56,716 nucleotides of DNA from a bacterium. GTDB lineage: Bacteria > 4484-113 > JAGGVC01. The DNA is taken from positions 1-56,716 of the forward strand of contig JAGGVC010000095.1 in NCBI GenBank assembly GCA_021158185.1, given 5' to 3'. The notes below the pieces were generated by a model. It ran no database searches. It had not been told where the DNA came from and worked only from the letters and a program-made list of their open reading frames with translations. Below are positions 7,681-16,536 of this stretch, one piece after another. Position 1 is the stretch's first letter. Each line of letters begins with the position of its first letter. Made by a program: the position numbers and the translations under genes.

Positions 7681-8340
7681 ATGAACGAAAACGGATTTTA
7701 CGTGAACGAATCGAACCTGGCCGAAGCATGCGAACGCTGGCTCAGCGCTATTGAGCCTTTCAATCAGCACAAGATGGATATCGCGGTCGAAAACGCTGCA
7801 CTTCTTGTTGTAGATATGCAGAAGTTCTTTCTCGATCCCGCATCGCCTACGTTCACCTGCGGGGGGCGCGCTGTTACGCCAGGAATCGCTCGTTTGATCG
7901 ACAGCTTTCGCACCGCGGGCAGGCCCGTGATTTACACCTGCCACGTGCATCATCCCGACGGAATCGATGCCGGGATAATGGCAGACTGGTGGGAAGGTAT
8001 GTGCATCGAAGGCTCGCCGGAAAGCGAGGTGGCAGACGAGCTTGCGCCGCTGCCTGGCGAGAAGATAATCTTCAAGCACAGGTACTCCGCTTTCTACAAT
8101 ACAGACCTGGATACCGTGCTGCGCTGCCTTGGCGTGAGGGACATTGTGGTCTGCGGAATAATGACGAACCTGTGCTGCGAGTCAACCGTCCGGGACGCAT
8201 ACTTCCGCGACTACCGGGTGTTCTTCCCTGCAGACGGAACCGGCTCGATAAACGAGGAGATGCACATGGCAAGCCTGCTGAACCTGTCCTTCGGGTTCGC
8301 CTTCGTCACGCGAGTCGAAGACATAATCGCGCAGATGTGA
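7681..8340 (+). CDS. Isochorismatase-like cysteine hydrolase
   Basis: 219 residues. The Rossmann-like hydrolase core carries the full catalytic triad of the superfamily: Asp45 in LLVVDMQ, Lys132 in IIFKHRYSAF, and Cys165 in GIMTNLCCESTVRDA, preceded by the cis-peptide region. Relatives hydrolyse isochorismate, nicotinamide, N-carbamoyl compounds or similar amides. An N-terminal extension of about 35 residues before the core is longer than in nicotinamidases. Metal ligands of nicotinamidase are not obvious, so a carbamoyl or isochorismate substrate is as likely. ATG has CGAGGAG 7 nt upstream. It converges on metG with a 40-nt gap. Confidence 0.85.
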   Translation: MNENGFYVNESNLAEACERWLSAIEPFNQHKMDIAVENAALLVVDMQKFFLDPASPTFTCGGRAVTPGIARLIDSFRTAGRPVIYTCHVHHPDGIDAGIMADWWEGMCIEGSPESEVADELAPLPGEKIIFKHRYSAFYNTDLDTVLRCLGVRDIVVCGIMTNLCCESTVRDAYFRDYRVFFPADGTGSINEEMHMASLLNLSFGFAFVTRVEDIIAQM

Positions 8341-8380
8341 GCGCAATTGAAGTCTAGGGACTGCCAGAACGTGCTAAAGG

Positions 8381-10414
8381 CTATTTGATTTCCGCGCCGG
8401 GTTTTACAGGTCGTTCCACTGTAAGTATGCTGAATCCGCCCTCGCCGTCCTGCGCTGCAAGAAGCATCCCCTTGCTTTCAACGCCCCTCATCTTGCGGGG
8501 CTTTAGATTTGCAACGACGATCAAGGTTTTGCCGATAAGCTCTTCAGGCTTGTACCATTCGGCGATACCTGCGACGATTTCCCGGCCTTCATCGGTTCCG
8601 TCATCGAGCTTGACATGAATAAGCCTGTCCGTTCCCGCAACGCGCTCGGCGGATTTCACCAAAGCGGTCGTGAGCTCTACTTTCTGAAAATCATCGAATT
8701 CAATCATATCAACAACTCCTTCGGGCATCTCAATCTTCTTTGAAACATCGGGCGCGAAAATCTCAGCACCTGCGGCCTTTGTAGATTCCTTGAGCTGCGC
8801 CTCGGCTTCGACTGCCTTCTTCTTTTCAACGCGAGGAAATACGGGTTTACCCATTTCAACGCGCGTGTTTGCTGGATAAGGCTTTGCAAGCTCTCCCCAT
8901 CCAAGCGCTGCAAGCTCCCCTTTAAGCCCGATCGCATTCCACATCTTTTGCGCAGCGCCGGGTGTTACAGGGCTTATCAAGAAGAGAATCGATTTGAGCA
9001 CTTCATATAGACACGCGAACACTGTTGCCACTTCGTCGCGCCGCTCAGGCTTTCTCTTGAGCGTCCACGGCTGCTTTTCGTCGAAGTACTTGTTTGCAGC
9101 GCGCACAAGCTCCCAGATCAACTTCAGCGCATCGTTAAGCCTGTATTCCTCGTACGCAGTCTTTGCATCGGCGATAACGCGCTCACGCACTGAAAGAAGC
9201 TGCTCATCGCACTCGTCACGCTCTACCGAAGCCGGTACAACGCCTTCGAAAAGCTGATGCGACAGGCTGATCGTGCGGTGTACGAGGTTTCCTAGGTCAT
9301 TGCCGAGATCGTAGTTGTAGCGGTCGATAAGCAGATCGAGCGTGAAGTTGCCGTCGAGTCCGAGCGGAACCTCGCGGGCGAAGAAATAACGAAGCCCGTC
9401 CGCGCCAACTATATCGCAGGCTTCCTGCGGGCTTACAACGTTCCCGAGCGACTTACTCATCTTGTCGCCACCGAAGTTCCAATAGCCGTGGACGATCATC
9501 TGCTTGACCGGCGGAAGCCCGAAGCTCAAAAGCAATGCGGGAAAGATCACGGCATGGAACCATGGAATATCCTTGGCCATTATGTTCAGATCGCACGGCC
9601 AGTAATTCCCGCTGAAGTTGCCTTGTCCCGGGATGTCGTCTTTGCCAAGCGCCCAGAGCCTTTCGGACGGTAAGTCGAGTCCGCCTGCGTCGAGATAACC
9701 GTCTATGTCGAATCCGCTACCCGTGAGATAGGTCAGAAGCGCATCCACCCAAACGTAGAACACATGTTCGGCATCCCAGGGCAGCGGAACACCCCAGGCG
9801 GTGGATGTGCGGCTTATGCAGAGGTCTTTCAAGCCTTCATTTATCCGGTTGAGCATTTCGGTGCGGCGGAATTCCGGAATAACAAATACCGGATTCGCCT
9901 CGTGGAACGCGAGAAGCACATCTTCGTACGCGCTGAGTTTGAAGAAGTACGCTTCTTCAGTCAAATATTTCAGACGCGGGTTCTTTTCCGGGTTCTCAGT
10001 AACCTCGTCGTCGATTAGAAAGCGGTTATCGGTTGTGTGATACCACCCGGAGTATTCGCCCTTATAGATATCGCCTTTATCCCAAATGCGCTTAAAGAAC
10101 TTCCTTACAACGTTCCTGTGCTTTTCATCGCTCGTGCGCTCAAAATGGTAGTCCTCGATGTCTACGAGCTTCCACGCCTCATGAAATGTCGGGATGATTC
10201 GGTCACAGAATTCGCGAGGCGGTACGCCTTCTTTCTCGGACAGGTCTGCTATTCCCTGACTGTGCTCGTCGCTTCCCGTTACCATCAGGGTATCCTTGCC
10301 GTTCATCCGCATGAAGCGAGCGATGATGTCGGCTATGACCGTAGTGTAGGTCGTGCCGAGATGCGGCTTCGCATTCACATAATAAATAGGCGTTGTAAGA
10401 TAGAACTTCTCCAC
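8381..10414 (-). CDS. metG: Methionyl-tRNA synthetase
   Basis: About 678 residues; charges tRNA-Met. The N-terminal class I catalytic domain begins FYLTTPIYYVNAKPHLG, with the HIGH motif in the form HLGT. KMSKSLGN is intact. An anticodon-binding helical domain follows, then a linker and a C-terminal EMAP/Trbp111-like tRNA-binding OB domain (VVANLKPRKMRGVESKGM), which usually dimerises the enzyme. The zinc-knuckle region after EYSGWYHTTD has no cysteines, so the Zn site of some MetRS types is absent. GTG 10414 is chosen since GGAGG lies 5 nt upstream and it matches the family N-terminus; the frame runs on upstream without similarity. Confidence 0.96.
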   Translation of the reverse strand: MEKFYLTTPIYYVNAKPHLGTTYTTVIADIIARFMRMNGKDTLMVTGSDEHSQGIADLSEKEGVPPREFCDRIIPTFHEAWKLVDIEDYHFERTSDEKHRNVVRKFFKRIWDKGDIYKGEYSGWYHTTDNRFLIDDEVTENPEKNPRLKYLTEEAYFFKLSAYEDVLLAFHEANPVFVIPEFRRTEMLNRINEGLKDLCISRTSTAWGVPLPWDAEHVFYVWVDALLTYLTGSGFDIDGYLDAGGLDLPSERLWALGKDDIPGQGNFSGNYWPCDLNIMAKDIPWFHAVIFPALLLSFGLPPVKQMIVHGYWNFGGDKMSKSLGNVVSPQEACDIVGADGLRYFFAREVPLGLDGNFTLDLLIDRYNYDLGNDLGNLVHRTISLSHQLFEGVVPASVERDECDEQLLSVRERVIADAKTAYEEYRLNDALKLIWELVRAANKYFDEKQPWTLKRKPERRDEVATVFACLYEVLKSILFLISPVTPGAAQKMWNAIGLKGELAALGWGELAKPYPANTRVEMGKPVFPRVEKKKAVEAEAQLKESTKAAGAEIFAPDVSKKIEMPEGVVDMIEFDDFQKVELTTALVKSAERVAGTDRLIHVKLDDGTDEGREIVAGIAEWYKPEELIGKTLIVVANLKPRKMRGVESKGMLLAAQDGEGGFSILTVERPVKPGAEIK

Positions 10415-10466
10415 TACAACCTCCAGCGATAAAATGGCCGAGCAAGCAGGCAAGCGGCAAGTGAGA

Positions 10467-10495
10467 ATTATACCCCAACTGCAGGGGGAACATCG
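10467..10495 (-). promoter_or_regulatory. Probable metG promoter
   Basis: The minus strand has a perfect TATAAT (10467-10472) 52 nt upstream of the metG start. The -35 region around 10490-10495 is poor, so only the -10 element is well supported. Confidence 0.4.
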
Positions 10496-10608
10496 CGACG
10501 AATACCGTAAACAATGGGCTCTCAACTGTGGGCGGATTCCATCAACAGGTAATAACACCGCTTCGCACGGTGAGTAGAGAAGGAAAATAGTCTATGCTGG
10601 TGTTATCT

Positions 10609-11925
10609 TTACAGAGGCCAGTACTTGATATTTATATTGTCGAGGTTGCCGACGGTGCTTACATCCTCGCTTGATATGAAGTAAACCGTGTATCCCGTTT
10701 CGCTTCTCGCAAGCTTGCGGATCAGCCTTTTTATCTCATCGTAGTTTATGCTGCCGTAGCTTCCCGTATCGATATTCGGAAGTAGGTTTCTTTCGATAGC
10801 CTTTTTGCGAATCATGTGAACAGCATTGACGAAAAGCGCCTCGACCTTATCCGATGATGCGCCTTGCGGAACCACGAACTCGGCGATTATTTCATCCTTC
10901 CTGAAGCAGAGCTTATTATCCGCAATAATGAACATCGGCTTGATGGGTTCATCCGGAAGAACGTTCTCTTTGCTGGCAAGGATGATTACCTTGCCCATTT
11001 TTGCCTGCGCAAGTTCTGAGAGAATAAACTCCATATCTTCTGTCGAGATTCCTTTGAGCCAGTATCCTTTCGCTGCGAGCTTTTGGTGCAAAACGGTCTG
11101 GGTTGCGAGGATCGCCTCTCTTATTTGTGCTCCTGTCCACGCAGGATCGATTGCAATGTAGGCGAGAGGCTGGTTAGCACCGATGAGAATGTTCTGCCTC
11201 TTTAGCTCGCCCAGCTGCCGCTCCAATTCTGTAATTTTATTCTGAAGTTCATCTCGCTTTGCTTCGAGGGTCGCAGTCTCAGTTTCAAGCATCCTGCTCT
11301 CTTCAGCAAGAACCTCGATTTCGTTTCTTAAGGCATCCCTGCTCGACTTCAGCTCCTCATTCTCGCTGCGAAGCCCTGAAATATCCTCTTTGAGCTTAAC
11401 CTGCGTTGCGCCTGCCTTATCAAGCTCGGCCTGCTTTAGCCGGAGATCGTTCTCGTTTTCCGTTAGTTGCCCAGTAATACTCGAAAGTTCCTGACGGTTC
11501 TCCGAGAGTTCAAGTGTTGCTTCTGAAAGATCCTGTTTGGCGTTTCCAAGTTCTCCCGTTAGTTTTGTAAGTTCCTTTTGTTTTTCATCAAGCTGGCCTT
11601 CAATTCTTGCAGCGCTCGCCTTCAAGGCCTCGTTTGCCTGGGAAGTAGTCTCGTACTGTGTTGTGAGTTCAGCAAGATCACTCTTGATCCTGTCGTATTC
11701 CATAATCCACGTGCGCACGTCTTGTGAAAAAACGGTAAGAAGCCCGAATGTCGCAAGCGCGATCAGCATCCCGGTAATGACGGCAACGTACGAGCCGACG
11801 CGGCGCGGTCGGATTGCACCAACCGAGACGCGCCTTTTTGCAACTTGGCGCCCGACAATGTCACCCAGATAGGCGACGGTGCCGGAAAGCACCACAAGAA
11901 CAGCTACAAGTAAGAAAACGCGCAT
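10609..11925 (-). CDS. DUF3084 family membrane-anchored coiled-coil protein
   Basis: About 438 residues. Two N-terminal transmembrane helices flank a basic cytoplasmic segment (GDIVGRQVAKRRVSVGAIRPR), the hallmark of DUF3084. A long heptad-rich coiled coil of roughly 150 residues and a C-terminal alpha/beta domain follow. DUF3084 proteins occur widely but have no assigned function. ATG 11925 matches the family N-terminus, while ATG 11964 would add 13 residues. Neither has a ribosome site, but TAGAAT sits 10 nt upstream of 11925, suggesting a leaderless start. It lies upstream of metG on the same strand, with 195 nt between them. Confidence 0.8.
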   Translation of the reverse strand: MRVFLLVAVLVVLSGTVAYLGDIVGRQVAKRRVSVGAIRPRRVGSYVAVITGMLIALATFGLLTVFSQDVRTWIMEYDRIKSDLAELTTQYETTSQANEALKASAARIEGQLDEKQKELTKLTGELGNAKQDLSEATLELSENRQELSSITGQLTENENDLRLKQAELDKAGATQVKLKEDISGLRSENEELKSSRDALRNEIEVLAEESRMLETETATLEAKRDELQNKITELERQLGELKRQNILIGANQPLAYIAIDPAWTGAQIREAILATQTVLHQKLAAKGYWLKGISTEDMEFILSELAQAKMGKVIILASKENVLPDEPIKPMFIIADNKLCFRKDEIIAEFVVPQGASSDKVEALFVNAVHMIRKKAIERNLLPNIDTGSYGSINYDEIKRLIRKLARSETGYTVYFISSEDVSTVGNLDNINIKYWPL

Positions 11926-12132
11926 AGATCGAGTGATTCTATCAAACGGAATATGTAAATTCATTCCATTTTAGATGATTCAAACGTAATTATTTGCAAA
12001 ACACCGTTTCGAACCGAAAGCAGACCGAACTTTTTTGGCATCTCTGCAATCATATTAAGTGACCGCAATCCCTTGGTCGATTTCAAGTGGTCAAATGCCA
12101 GTGTTAGACTGGTTTGAAGGAAGGAGAATGCA

Positions 12133-12417
12133 ATGATTATCGTGGACAACATTTGGACTTACGAGAACGGACATCACGGAATACTCGACTTTACGGTAGT
12201 AGGTGTCTGTAACGTAACAAACCTGGAATCAAGGCTGCCGGTTCGCGCGGTGGAGAAGCTCGATAGGGATCTTAGATTCGTCAACGAGGACTCCCTTGAG
12301 GAGTTTGTAAGTAAATTCAGTGACGAACCAGATGCGACTTTGGAATGGCTGAGGAGGGTCCTGATTTGGCAGTTGAACTTCCACCGCTCACCATCACCCA
12401 ACATGGGATTTGCATGA
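12133..12417 (+). CDS. Small protein of unknown function
   Basis: 94 residues, soluble and acidic, with no recognised family. The ATG has GAAGGAGAA 5-6 nt upstream, and a strong terminator follows at 12545-12577, so it looks like a short independent transcript. The first half is predicted strand-rich (GILDFTVVGVCNV), the second helical (DSLEEFVSKFSDEPDATLEWLR without a break). The reverse frame is also open over most of this interval, which slightly lowers confidence. Confidence 0.5.
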   Translation: MIIVDNIWTYENGHHGILDFTVVGVCNVTNLESRLPVRAVEKLDRDLRFVNEDSLEEFVSKFSDEPDATLEWLRRVLIWQLNFHRSPSPNMGFA

Positions 12418-12544
12418 TAGCACGCCTGAAGTCGATGCTTTCCTGCAGATTCTGGCTGGCCAAGCAGTTCTGTAGCGAATTGACTCTCTCATCGAAGATG
12501 GATAAGTGAACCGTTTTCCAACTGCGCTTTCCGAGATGAAACTT

Positions 12545-12577
12545 ATGCCCTCAGGCTTGAACTGGGGGCATTTTTCA
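12545..12577 (+). terminator. Rho-independent terminator
   Basis: ATGCCCTCAG and CTGGGGGCAT form a 10-bp stem (one G-U pair) with a 7-nt loop, followed by TTTTTC. It closes the transcript of the small gene at 12133. Confidence 0.8.
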
Positions 12578-12670
12578 TGTTACGCATTTCCCAATGCAAG
12601 CCCGTTCAAGTGCATAAATGAAGGGAAGGGATGATAAACTTCCCTAGCATTTCAGGGAGGACTGAATCAG

Positions 12671-13867
12671 ATGTCCGATTACGATTTTTCTAAAGCTCGT
12701 TTCGAAACGCGTCAGCTTCACGCTGGCGAGCATGAAGATCTCTTTCATGCCGGATTCCCTCCAATATATTTGACTTCAAGTTATTACTGTACGGACACGG
12801 AAACGGCGCAGCGTCTGATGGCGGACAAGGAAGCGGGGCATCTTTACAGCCGTTTCAACAACCCGACCGTTGATGCGATGGAACGAAGGCTTGCGAGCCT
12901 TGAAGGCTACGAGGAATGCGTAAGTGCCTCAAGCGGGCTTGCGGCGATTGCTCAGCTCATCTTTGCGTATGCAAGGCCTGGAGATAATATCGTAAGCGCA
13001 ACCAAGATCTACGGCGGAACCTACGGGATGCTTCAGGGAGACATTAAGAATCTCGGCATCGAAACGCGGTGGATCGATGATGCTGCGGACTACGATGCCT
13101 ACCGCATCGCAATCGACGAAAAGACAAAGATGATCCTGTTTGAAACACCCGGAAACCCGCTTCTCAATATTGTGGACATCGAAAAAGTCGTGGAAATTGC
13201 GAAGGATGCAGGCGTTTTGAGCGTGCTGGATAACACGTTCGCAACGCCATTCCTGCAGCCCGTGAGCCATCTCGGAGTTGACTTGGTGGTGCATTCGCTA
13301 ACGAAATACGTAACCGGACATGGGACATCGGTTGGCGGCGCAGTTATCGGAAGCAAGGCTTTGATTGATCCGATTCGCTGGGGGCCGCACGCGAACCTCG
13401 GGCCGACCTTCAGCCCGTTCAACGCGTGGCTCATGCTTATCGGGCTTGACACACTATCGATTAGGATGGAGCGACACAGCGAGAACGCAATGGAAATCGC
13501 GAACTGGCTTCTGGATCATCCTGGCGTTAGTTATGTGAACTATCCTGGTCTGCCTGATTTTCCCGGGCACGAGATCGCGAAGAAGCAGATGAAGATGTTC
13601 GGTGGAATGCTCGGATTCGGGGCTGCCGGGGGTTACGACCATGCAGTGAATGTTCTCGACAGCCTTAAGCTCGTCAAACACCAGCTGAGCCTGGGCGATG
13701 TCAAGAGCATCATTCTTCATCCCGCTTCGAGCACGCACTTCCCCGTACCCGAAGATGTGAAAGAAAAACTCGGAATCAAGCTTGAATACATCCGTCTCAG
13801 TGTCGGGCTTGAACACGTGGCCGACCTGAAAGCGGATCTCGACCAGGCGCTCCGCACGATGGTGTAG
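12671..13867 (+). CDS. PLP-dependent trans-sulfuration enzyme, O-acetylhomoserine sulfhydrylase / methionine gamma-lyase type
   Basis: 398 residues, fold-type I PLP enzyme of the Cys/Met metabolism family. Visible are the tetramer/active-site segment YSRFNNPTVDAMERRLASLEG, the cofactor-stacking Tyr of IYGGTYGM, ETPGNPLLNIVDI, LDNTFATPFLQ and the Schiff-base Lys in VVHSLTKYVTGHG. The IILHPASSTH stretch and SVGLEH near the C-terminus bind substrate carboxylate. The family includes cystathionine gamma-synthase, methionine gamma-lyase and O-acetylhomoserine sulfhydrylase. The SVGGAVIG and FGPTFSPFNAW-like context favours the sulfhydrylase, but reaction specificity is uncertain. GGGAGG lies about 10 nt upstream. 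No SAM riboswitch is apparent. Confidence 0.9.
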   Translation: MSDYDFSKARFETRQLHAGEHEDLFHAGFPPIYLTSSYYCTDTETAQRLMADKEAGHLYSRFNNPTVDAMERRLASLEGYEECVSASSGLAAIAQLIFAYARPGDNIVSATKIYGGTYGMLQGDIKNLGIETRWIDDAADYDAYRIAIDEKTKMILFETPGNPLLNIVDIEKVVEIAKDAGVLSVLDNTFATPFLQPVSHLGVDLVVHSLTKYVTGHGTSVGGAVIGSKALIDPIRWGPHANLGPTFSPFNAWLMLIGLDTLSIRMERHSENAMEIANWLLDHPGVSYVNYPGLPDFPGHEIAKKQMKMFGGMLGFGAAGGYDHAVNVLDSLKLVKHQLSLGDVKSIILHPASSTHFPVPEDVKEKLGIKLEYIRLSVGLEHVADLKADLDQALRTMV

Positions 13868-13879
13868 AATACTCGCTTG

Positions 13880-14329
13880 ATGAAGAAGTCTTGTTCAGGT
13901 AAATCGTACGGATCATCGGCCGTCTTTGCGGTCGTCTGCATTGCACTTACAGCGGTTTTCGTTCAGTTGATCATGCCTTCGCAGGCTGGCGCAACCTATC
14001 CATACAGCAAAGAGACGAAGAAGAAATGCTACTACTGCCATGCCAACATGATCGGCGAGGAATGCGTACTCACAGAGCAAGGTGTCTATTGGTGGACACA
14101 CAACAAGAGCTTCGAAGGAATGCCGGCGGAGCTAGTTCCAGGCCCTCCGCCTCCTCCCGAAGCGGAGAAGAATACACCGGTTATAGGCATGATAGTCGGC
14201 ACCGCGTTCTTTCTCGCAATACTCGTAATGATCGTCTCATCAATAATCAAAAAGCCAGTTTCGGGTAAACACGTCGAAAACTCGCCCGAATCAGATATAT
14301 CGGAAAAACACGGGAAGGGCGATGAGTGA
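13880..14329 (+). CDS. Membrane-anchored protein with a single CxxCH motif (possible c-type cytochrome)
   Basis: About 149 residues. An N-terminal signal/anchor helix leads to a short periplasmic domain with KKCYYCHANMIGEEC, containing one CxxCH haem-attachment motif plus an extra Cys. A WWTHNKSFEGM segment and a Pro-rich linker (PGPPPPP) lead to a C-terminal transmembrane helix and a charged tail. This is consistent with a tethered monohaem c-type cytochrome, or alternatively a metal-binding redox-sensitive domain. No Met ligand is certain. The gene lies 12 nt after the sulfhydrylase gene, and its stop overlaps the folK start, so it belongs to that operon. TAGAAT lies 9 nt before the ATG. 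Confidence 0.65.
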   Translation: MKKSCSGKSYGSSAVFAVVCIALTAVFVQLIMPSQAGATYPYSKETKKKCYYCHANMIGEECVLTEQGVYWWTHNKSFEGMPAELVPGPPPPPEAEKNTPVIGMIVGTAFFLAILVMIVSSIIKKPVSGKHVENSPESDISEKHGKGDE

Positions 14330-14876
14330 TTCTGGTTTGGCTGACAGCAATCTCCCACGCGGCTTGCTATCTGCCTATATCGGGCTTGGTTCGAACCAGG
14401 GCGACAGACTCGTACAGCTCTCGGAGGCCGTCTACCACCTTGACGGTGCACTTGACCTTGAAGTCGTCGCCGTTTCATCGGCTTACGAGAGTGCGCCATC
14501 CGGGATGCCGCCGGGAACCCGTGATTTCCTCAACGCAGTCATTAAAATCTCTACCCGGATGCAACCCGGCGATCTCCTTGCAACCTGTCTCGGACTCGAA
14601 ACACTGATGGGCAGGAATCGCTCCTGGGTCGTATCGGACAGACCCATAGACCTCGATATTCTTCATATGCAGGATGTTATCCTTCGCACACCGGATCTAA
14701 TTCTTCCACACCCGCGAGCGCACGTTCGCACGTTCGTGTTGATGCCGTGGATTGAAATTGAACCCGGCCTAAGACTCCATGGAGCGACGATTGAAGAATG
14801 GCTCGAAATGCTTCCGCCGGAAGACAGGATACCGTGCGAGTATTTTGGTGAAATCCCTCCGTACCAGATGCTTTGA
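14322..14876 (+). CDS. folK: 2-amino-4-hydroxy-6-hydroxymethyldihydropteridine pyrophosphokinase (HPPK)
   Basis: 184 residues. HPPK transfers pyrophosphate from ATP to hydroxymethyl-dihydropterin in folate synthesis. The substrate loop AYIGLGSNQGDR, the segment SSAYESAPSG, FLNAVIKI, the family hallmark DRPIDLDIL with its two metal-binding Asp residues, and LPHPRAHVRTFVLMP are all present in order. Slightly longer than minimal HPPK at both ends. It overlaps the CxxCH gene by 8 nt; folP and folB are not here. It converges on the GAF-GGDEF gene with a 20-nt gap. Confidence 0.95.
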   Translation: MSDSGLADSNLPRGLLSAYIGLGSNQGDRLVQLSEAVYHLDGALDLEVVAVSSAYESAPSGMPPGTRDFLNAVIKISTRMQPGDLLATCLGLETLMGRNRSWVVSDRPIDLDILHMQDVILRTPDLILPHPRAHVRTFVLMPWIEIEPGLRLHGATIEEWLEMLPPEDRIPCEYFGEIPPYQML

Positions 14877-14896
14877 TGCGACTCGACGCTCTCGTT

Positions 14897-16453
14897 CTAC
14901 GCCTTCTTGCCGCCTTCCGAAAGTAGCATGTTGAGGACCAAGCTGTAGCTCGTGATCCTGTTTCTGCCGTTTCGCTTTGCGAAGTATAGGGCAGTGTCCG
15001 CGAATTCCAATAGCTGTTCAGTGCTTTCGGGTTTATGGTCGGAGAAGCTCGCAATGCCAACGCTGACCGTCGCTTTCTTGAAGAGCTTGGATTTGCTCGA
15101 ATAGAAGCTGTAGTTGCTGATGAAATTGCGAAGCCGTTCGGCCTGCATTTCGGCTTGCTTTAGATTAGCTTCAGGAAGCAGAGCGCCGAACTTGTCATCT
15201 CTTATTCTGCATAACACGTCGCTGGAGCGGGCATTAGCGATGATGATGCGTCCAATTTCCGAAAGAAGCCTGTCGCCTTCATCCTGCCCGTATGTTTCGT
15301 TTATGTCTTTGAAATGATCAACATCTATGACAAGAAGCCCCAAGTTTCCTTTATATCGTTTGCATCTCTCGAATTCCTTCCTGAAAAGCTCGTCGAAATG
15401 CCTACCTGAAAAAAGCCCCGTAAGGCGATCCTGCATTTCCGATGATGCGTGCTTCGTGCGAAGGAAGAGGTTTCGAAGACTCACGACGAGTTGGAAAGTA
15501 ATGAGGTTGAAAAGGTCAAGGTGATCACCGGAAAACCCCGACTCGGAAGAGATAGCTGCTCCTACAATCCCGGAGACCTTCTGATCGAGAACGATTGGAA
15601 AGGCTTTAATAGACGTAGAGTAGAGGTGTCCTCCTCCCGGTAGAACCCTATCGGGGTCGAGTAAGGTAGCATCGGAAAGGCCTAGTTTGGTTTCAGAGCC
15701 AGTTTTTTCACGCCAAACATCGGTGATGTTCGCGAGTACATTCTGTACTTCTTCAGTTGAAACAGGTGTATCCAGGGCAATCCAGGCATGCTCATCTGCT
15801 CCGAAGAAATCCACGATGACTGCAAGGCCGATTACGTTGTAGTTCCTGAAAACTGTTTCGGAGTAAATATGAACCATCTTGTCCGCTTCATCGAGAGACT
15901 CCATTTCACCTGCAAACTCGCGAACGGTCTTTATCTGTCTCGCTGCGGACCGCGGGCTTTCCTCGGCTGGCAGTTCAAGCACGCTCACAATTTGGGTTAT
16001 CACGCCAACGAGAAGCTCGATGTTCTTGATGGACTTAAGTACTTGGTCAGTCTTCTTCAGATTGCTGATCGAAATAATACCAATCACGGAATCGCCAATG
16101 AGCATCGGGAAGCATGCGAATGAACCTGTTTTGTATGTGCGGGCAAACGGGCCAACGAGATCGGGATACTCTCTTTCAATATCCGAGGCTATTATTGGTT
16201 TGCCGGTCTCAGTCACCCGGAAACTCGTAAGGTTAGATTCGTTGAACCGGTTGTGAGGAATCCTCACGCCGGTAAATGTTGCTCTGGAAAACCTTCGCTT
16301 GCGAAGATCAAGGAGAAGGATACTCGCTCGATCCGTATCGAACAACTCCGCAAGCTGCCTTACAAGACGTGGCATAAATGTCTGGCCGCGCCTGGGATCA
16401 AGACGAACAAGGCGCCTTGCCAAAGCAAGCAATTTCTCATTGAACGTAGCCAT
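14897..16453 (-). CDS. Dual GAF-GGDEF protein with degenerate active site and intact I-site
   Basis: 518 residues, cytoplasmic. A first GAF domain (about 5-160) and a second GAF-like domain (about 170-335) precede a GGDEF domain (about 345-500). The GGDEF core is recognisable (LTGLFSGRHFDELF, VIDVDHFKDINETYG, VSVGIASF, ADTALYFAKRNGRNRI). The signature loop, however, reads RDDKF at residues 418-422, losing both glycines and the catalytic Glu. The RxxD inhibitory site (RSSD, 409-412) stands exactly five residues upstream, as in functional cyclic-di-GMP-binding domains. I therefore infer a c-di-GMP receptor rather than a diguanylate cyclase. Ligands of the GAF domains are unknown. A GAGG site lies near the ATG. 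Confidence 0.85.
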   Translation of the reverse strand: MATFNEKLLALARRLVRLDPRRGQTFMPRLVRQLAELFDTDRASILLLDLRKRRFSRATFTGVRIPHNRFNESNLTSFRVTETGKPIIASDIEREYPDLVGPFARTYKTGSFACFPMLIGDSVIGIISISNLKKTDQVLKSIKNIELLVGVITQIVSVLELPAEESPRSAARQIKTVREFAGEMESLDEADKMVHIYSETVFRNYNVIGLAVIVDFFGADEHAWIALDTPVSTEEVQNVLANITDVWREKTGSETKLGLSDATLLDPDRVLPGGGHLYSTSIKAFPIVLDQKVSGIVGAAISSESGFSGDHLDLFNLITFQLVVSLRNLFLRTKHASSEMQDRLTGLFSGRHFDELFRKEFERCKRYKGNLGLLVIDVDHFKDINETYGQDEGDRLLSEIGRIIIANARSSDVLCRIRDDKFGALLPEANLKQAEMQAERLRNFISNYSFYSSKSKLFKKATVSVGIASFSDHKPESTEQLLEFADTALYFAKRNGRNRITSYSLVLNMLLSEGGKKA

Positions 16454-16536
16454 AATCCAGCCTCACAAGCCAAGTTTACCACAATGATTTGTGCATTCGC
16501 CATGTGGCGGTGAATTCGGATATTAGCGCGCTCAGG

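Noticed and set aside
14897-16453. Active diguanylate cyclase
   Set aside because: The active-site loop is RDDKF, lacking the glycines and catalytic Glu.
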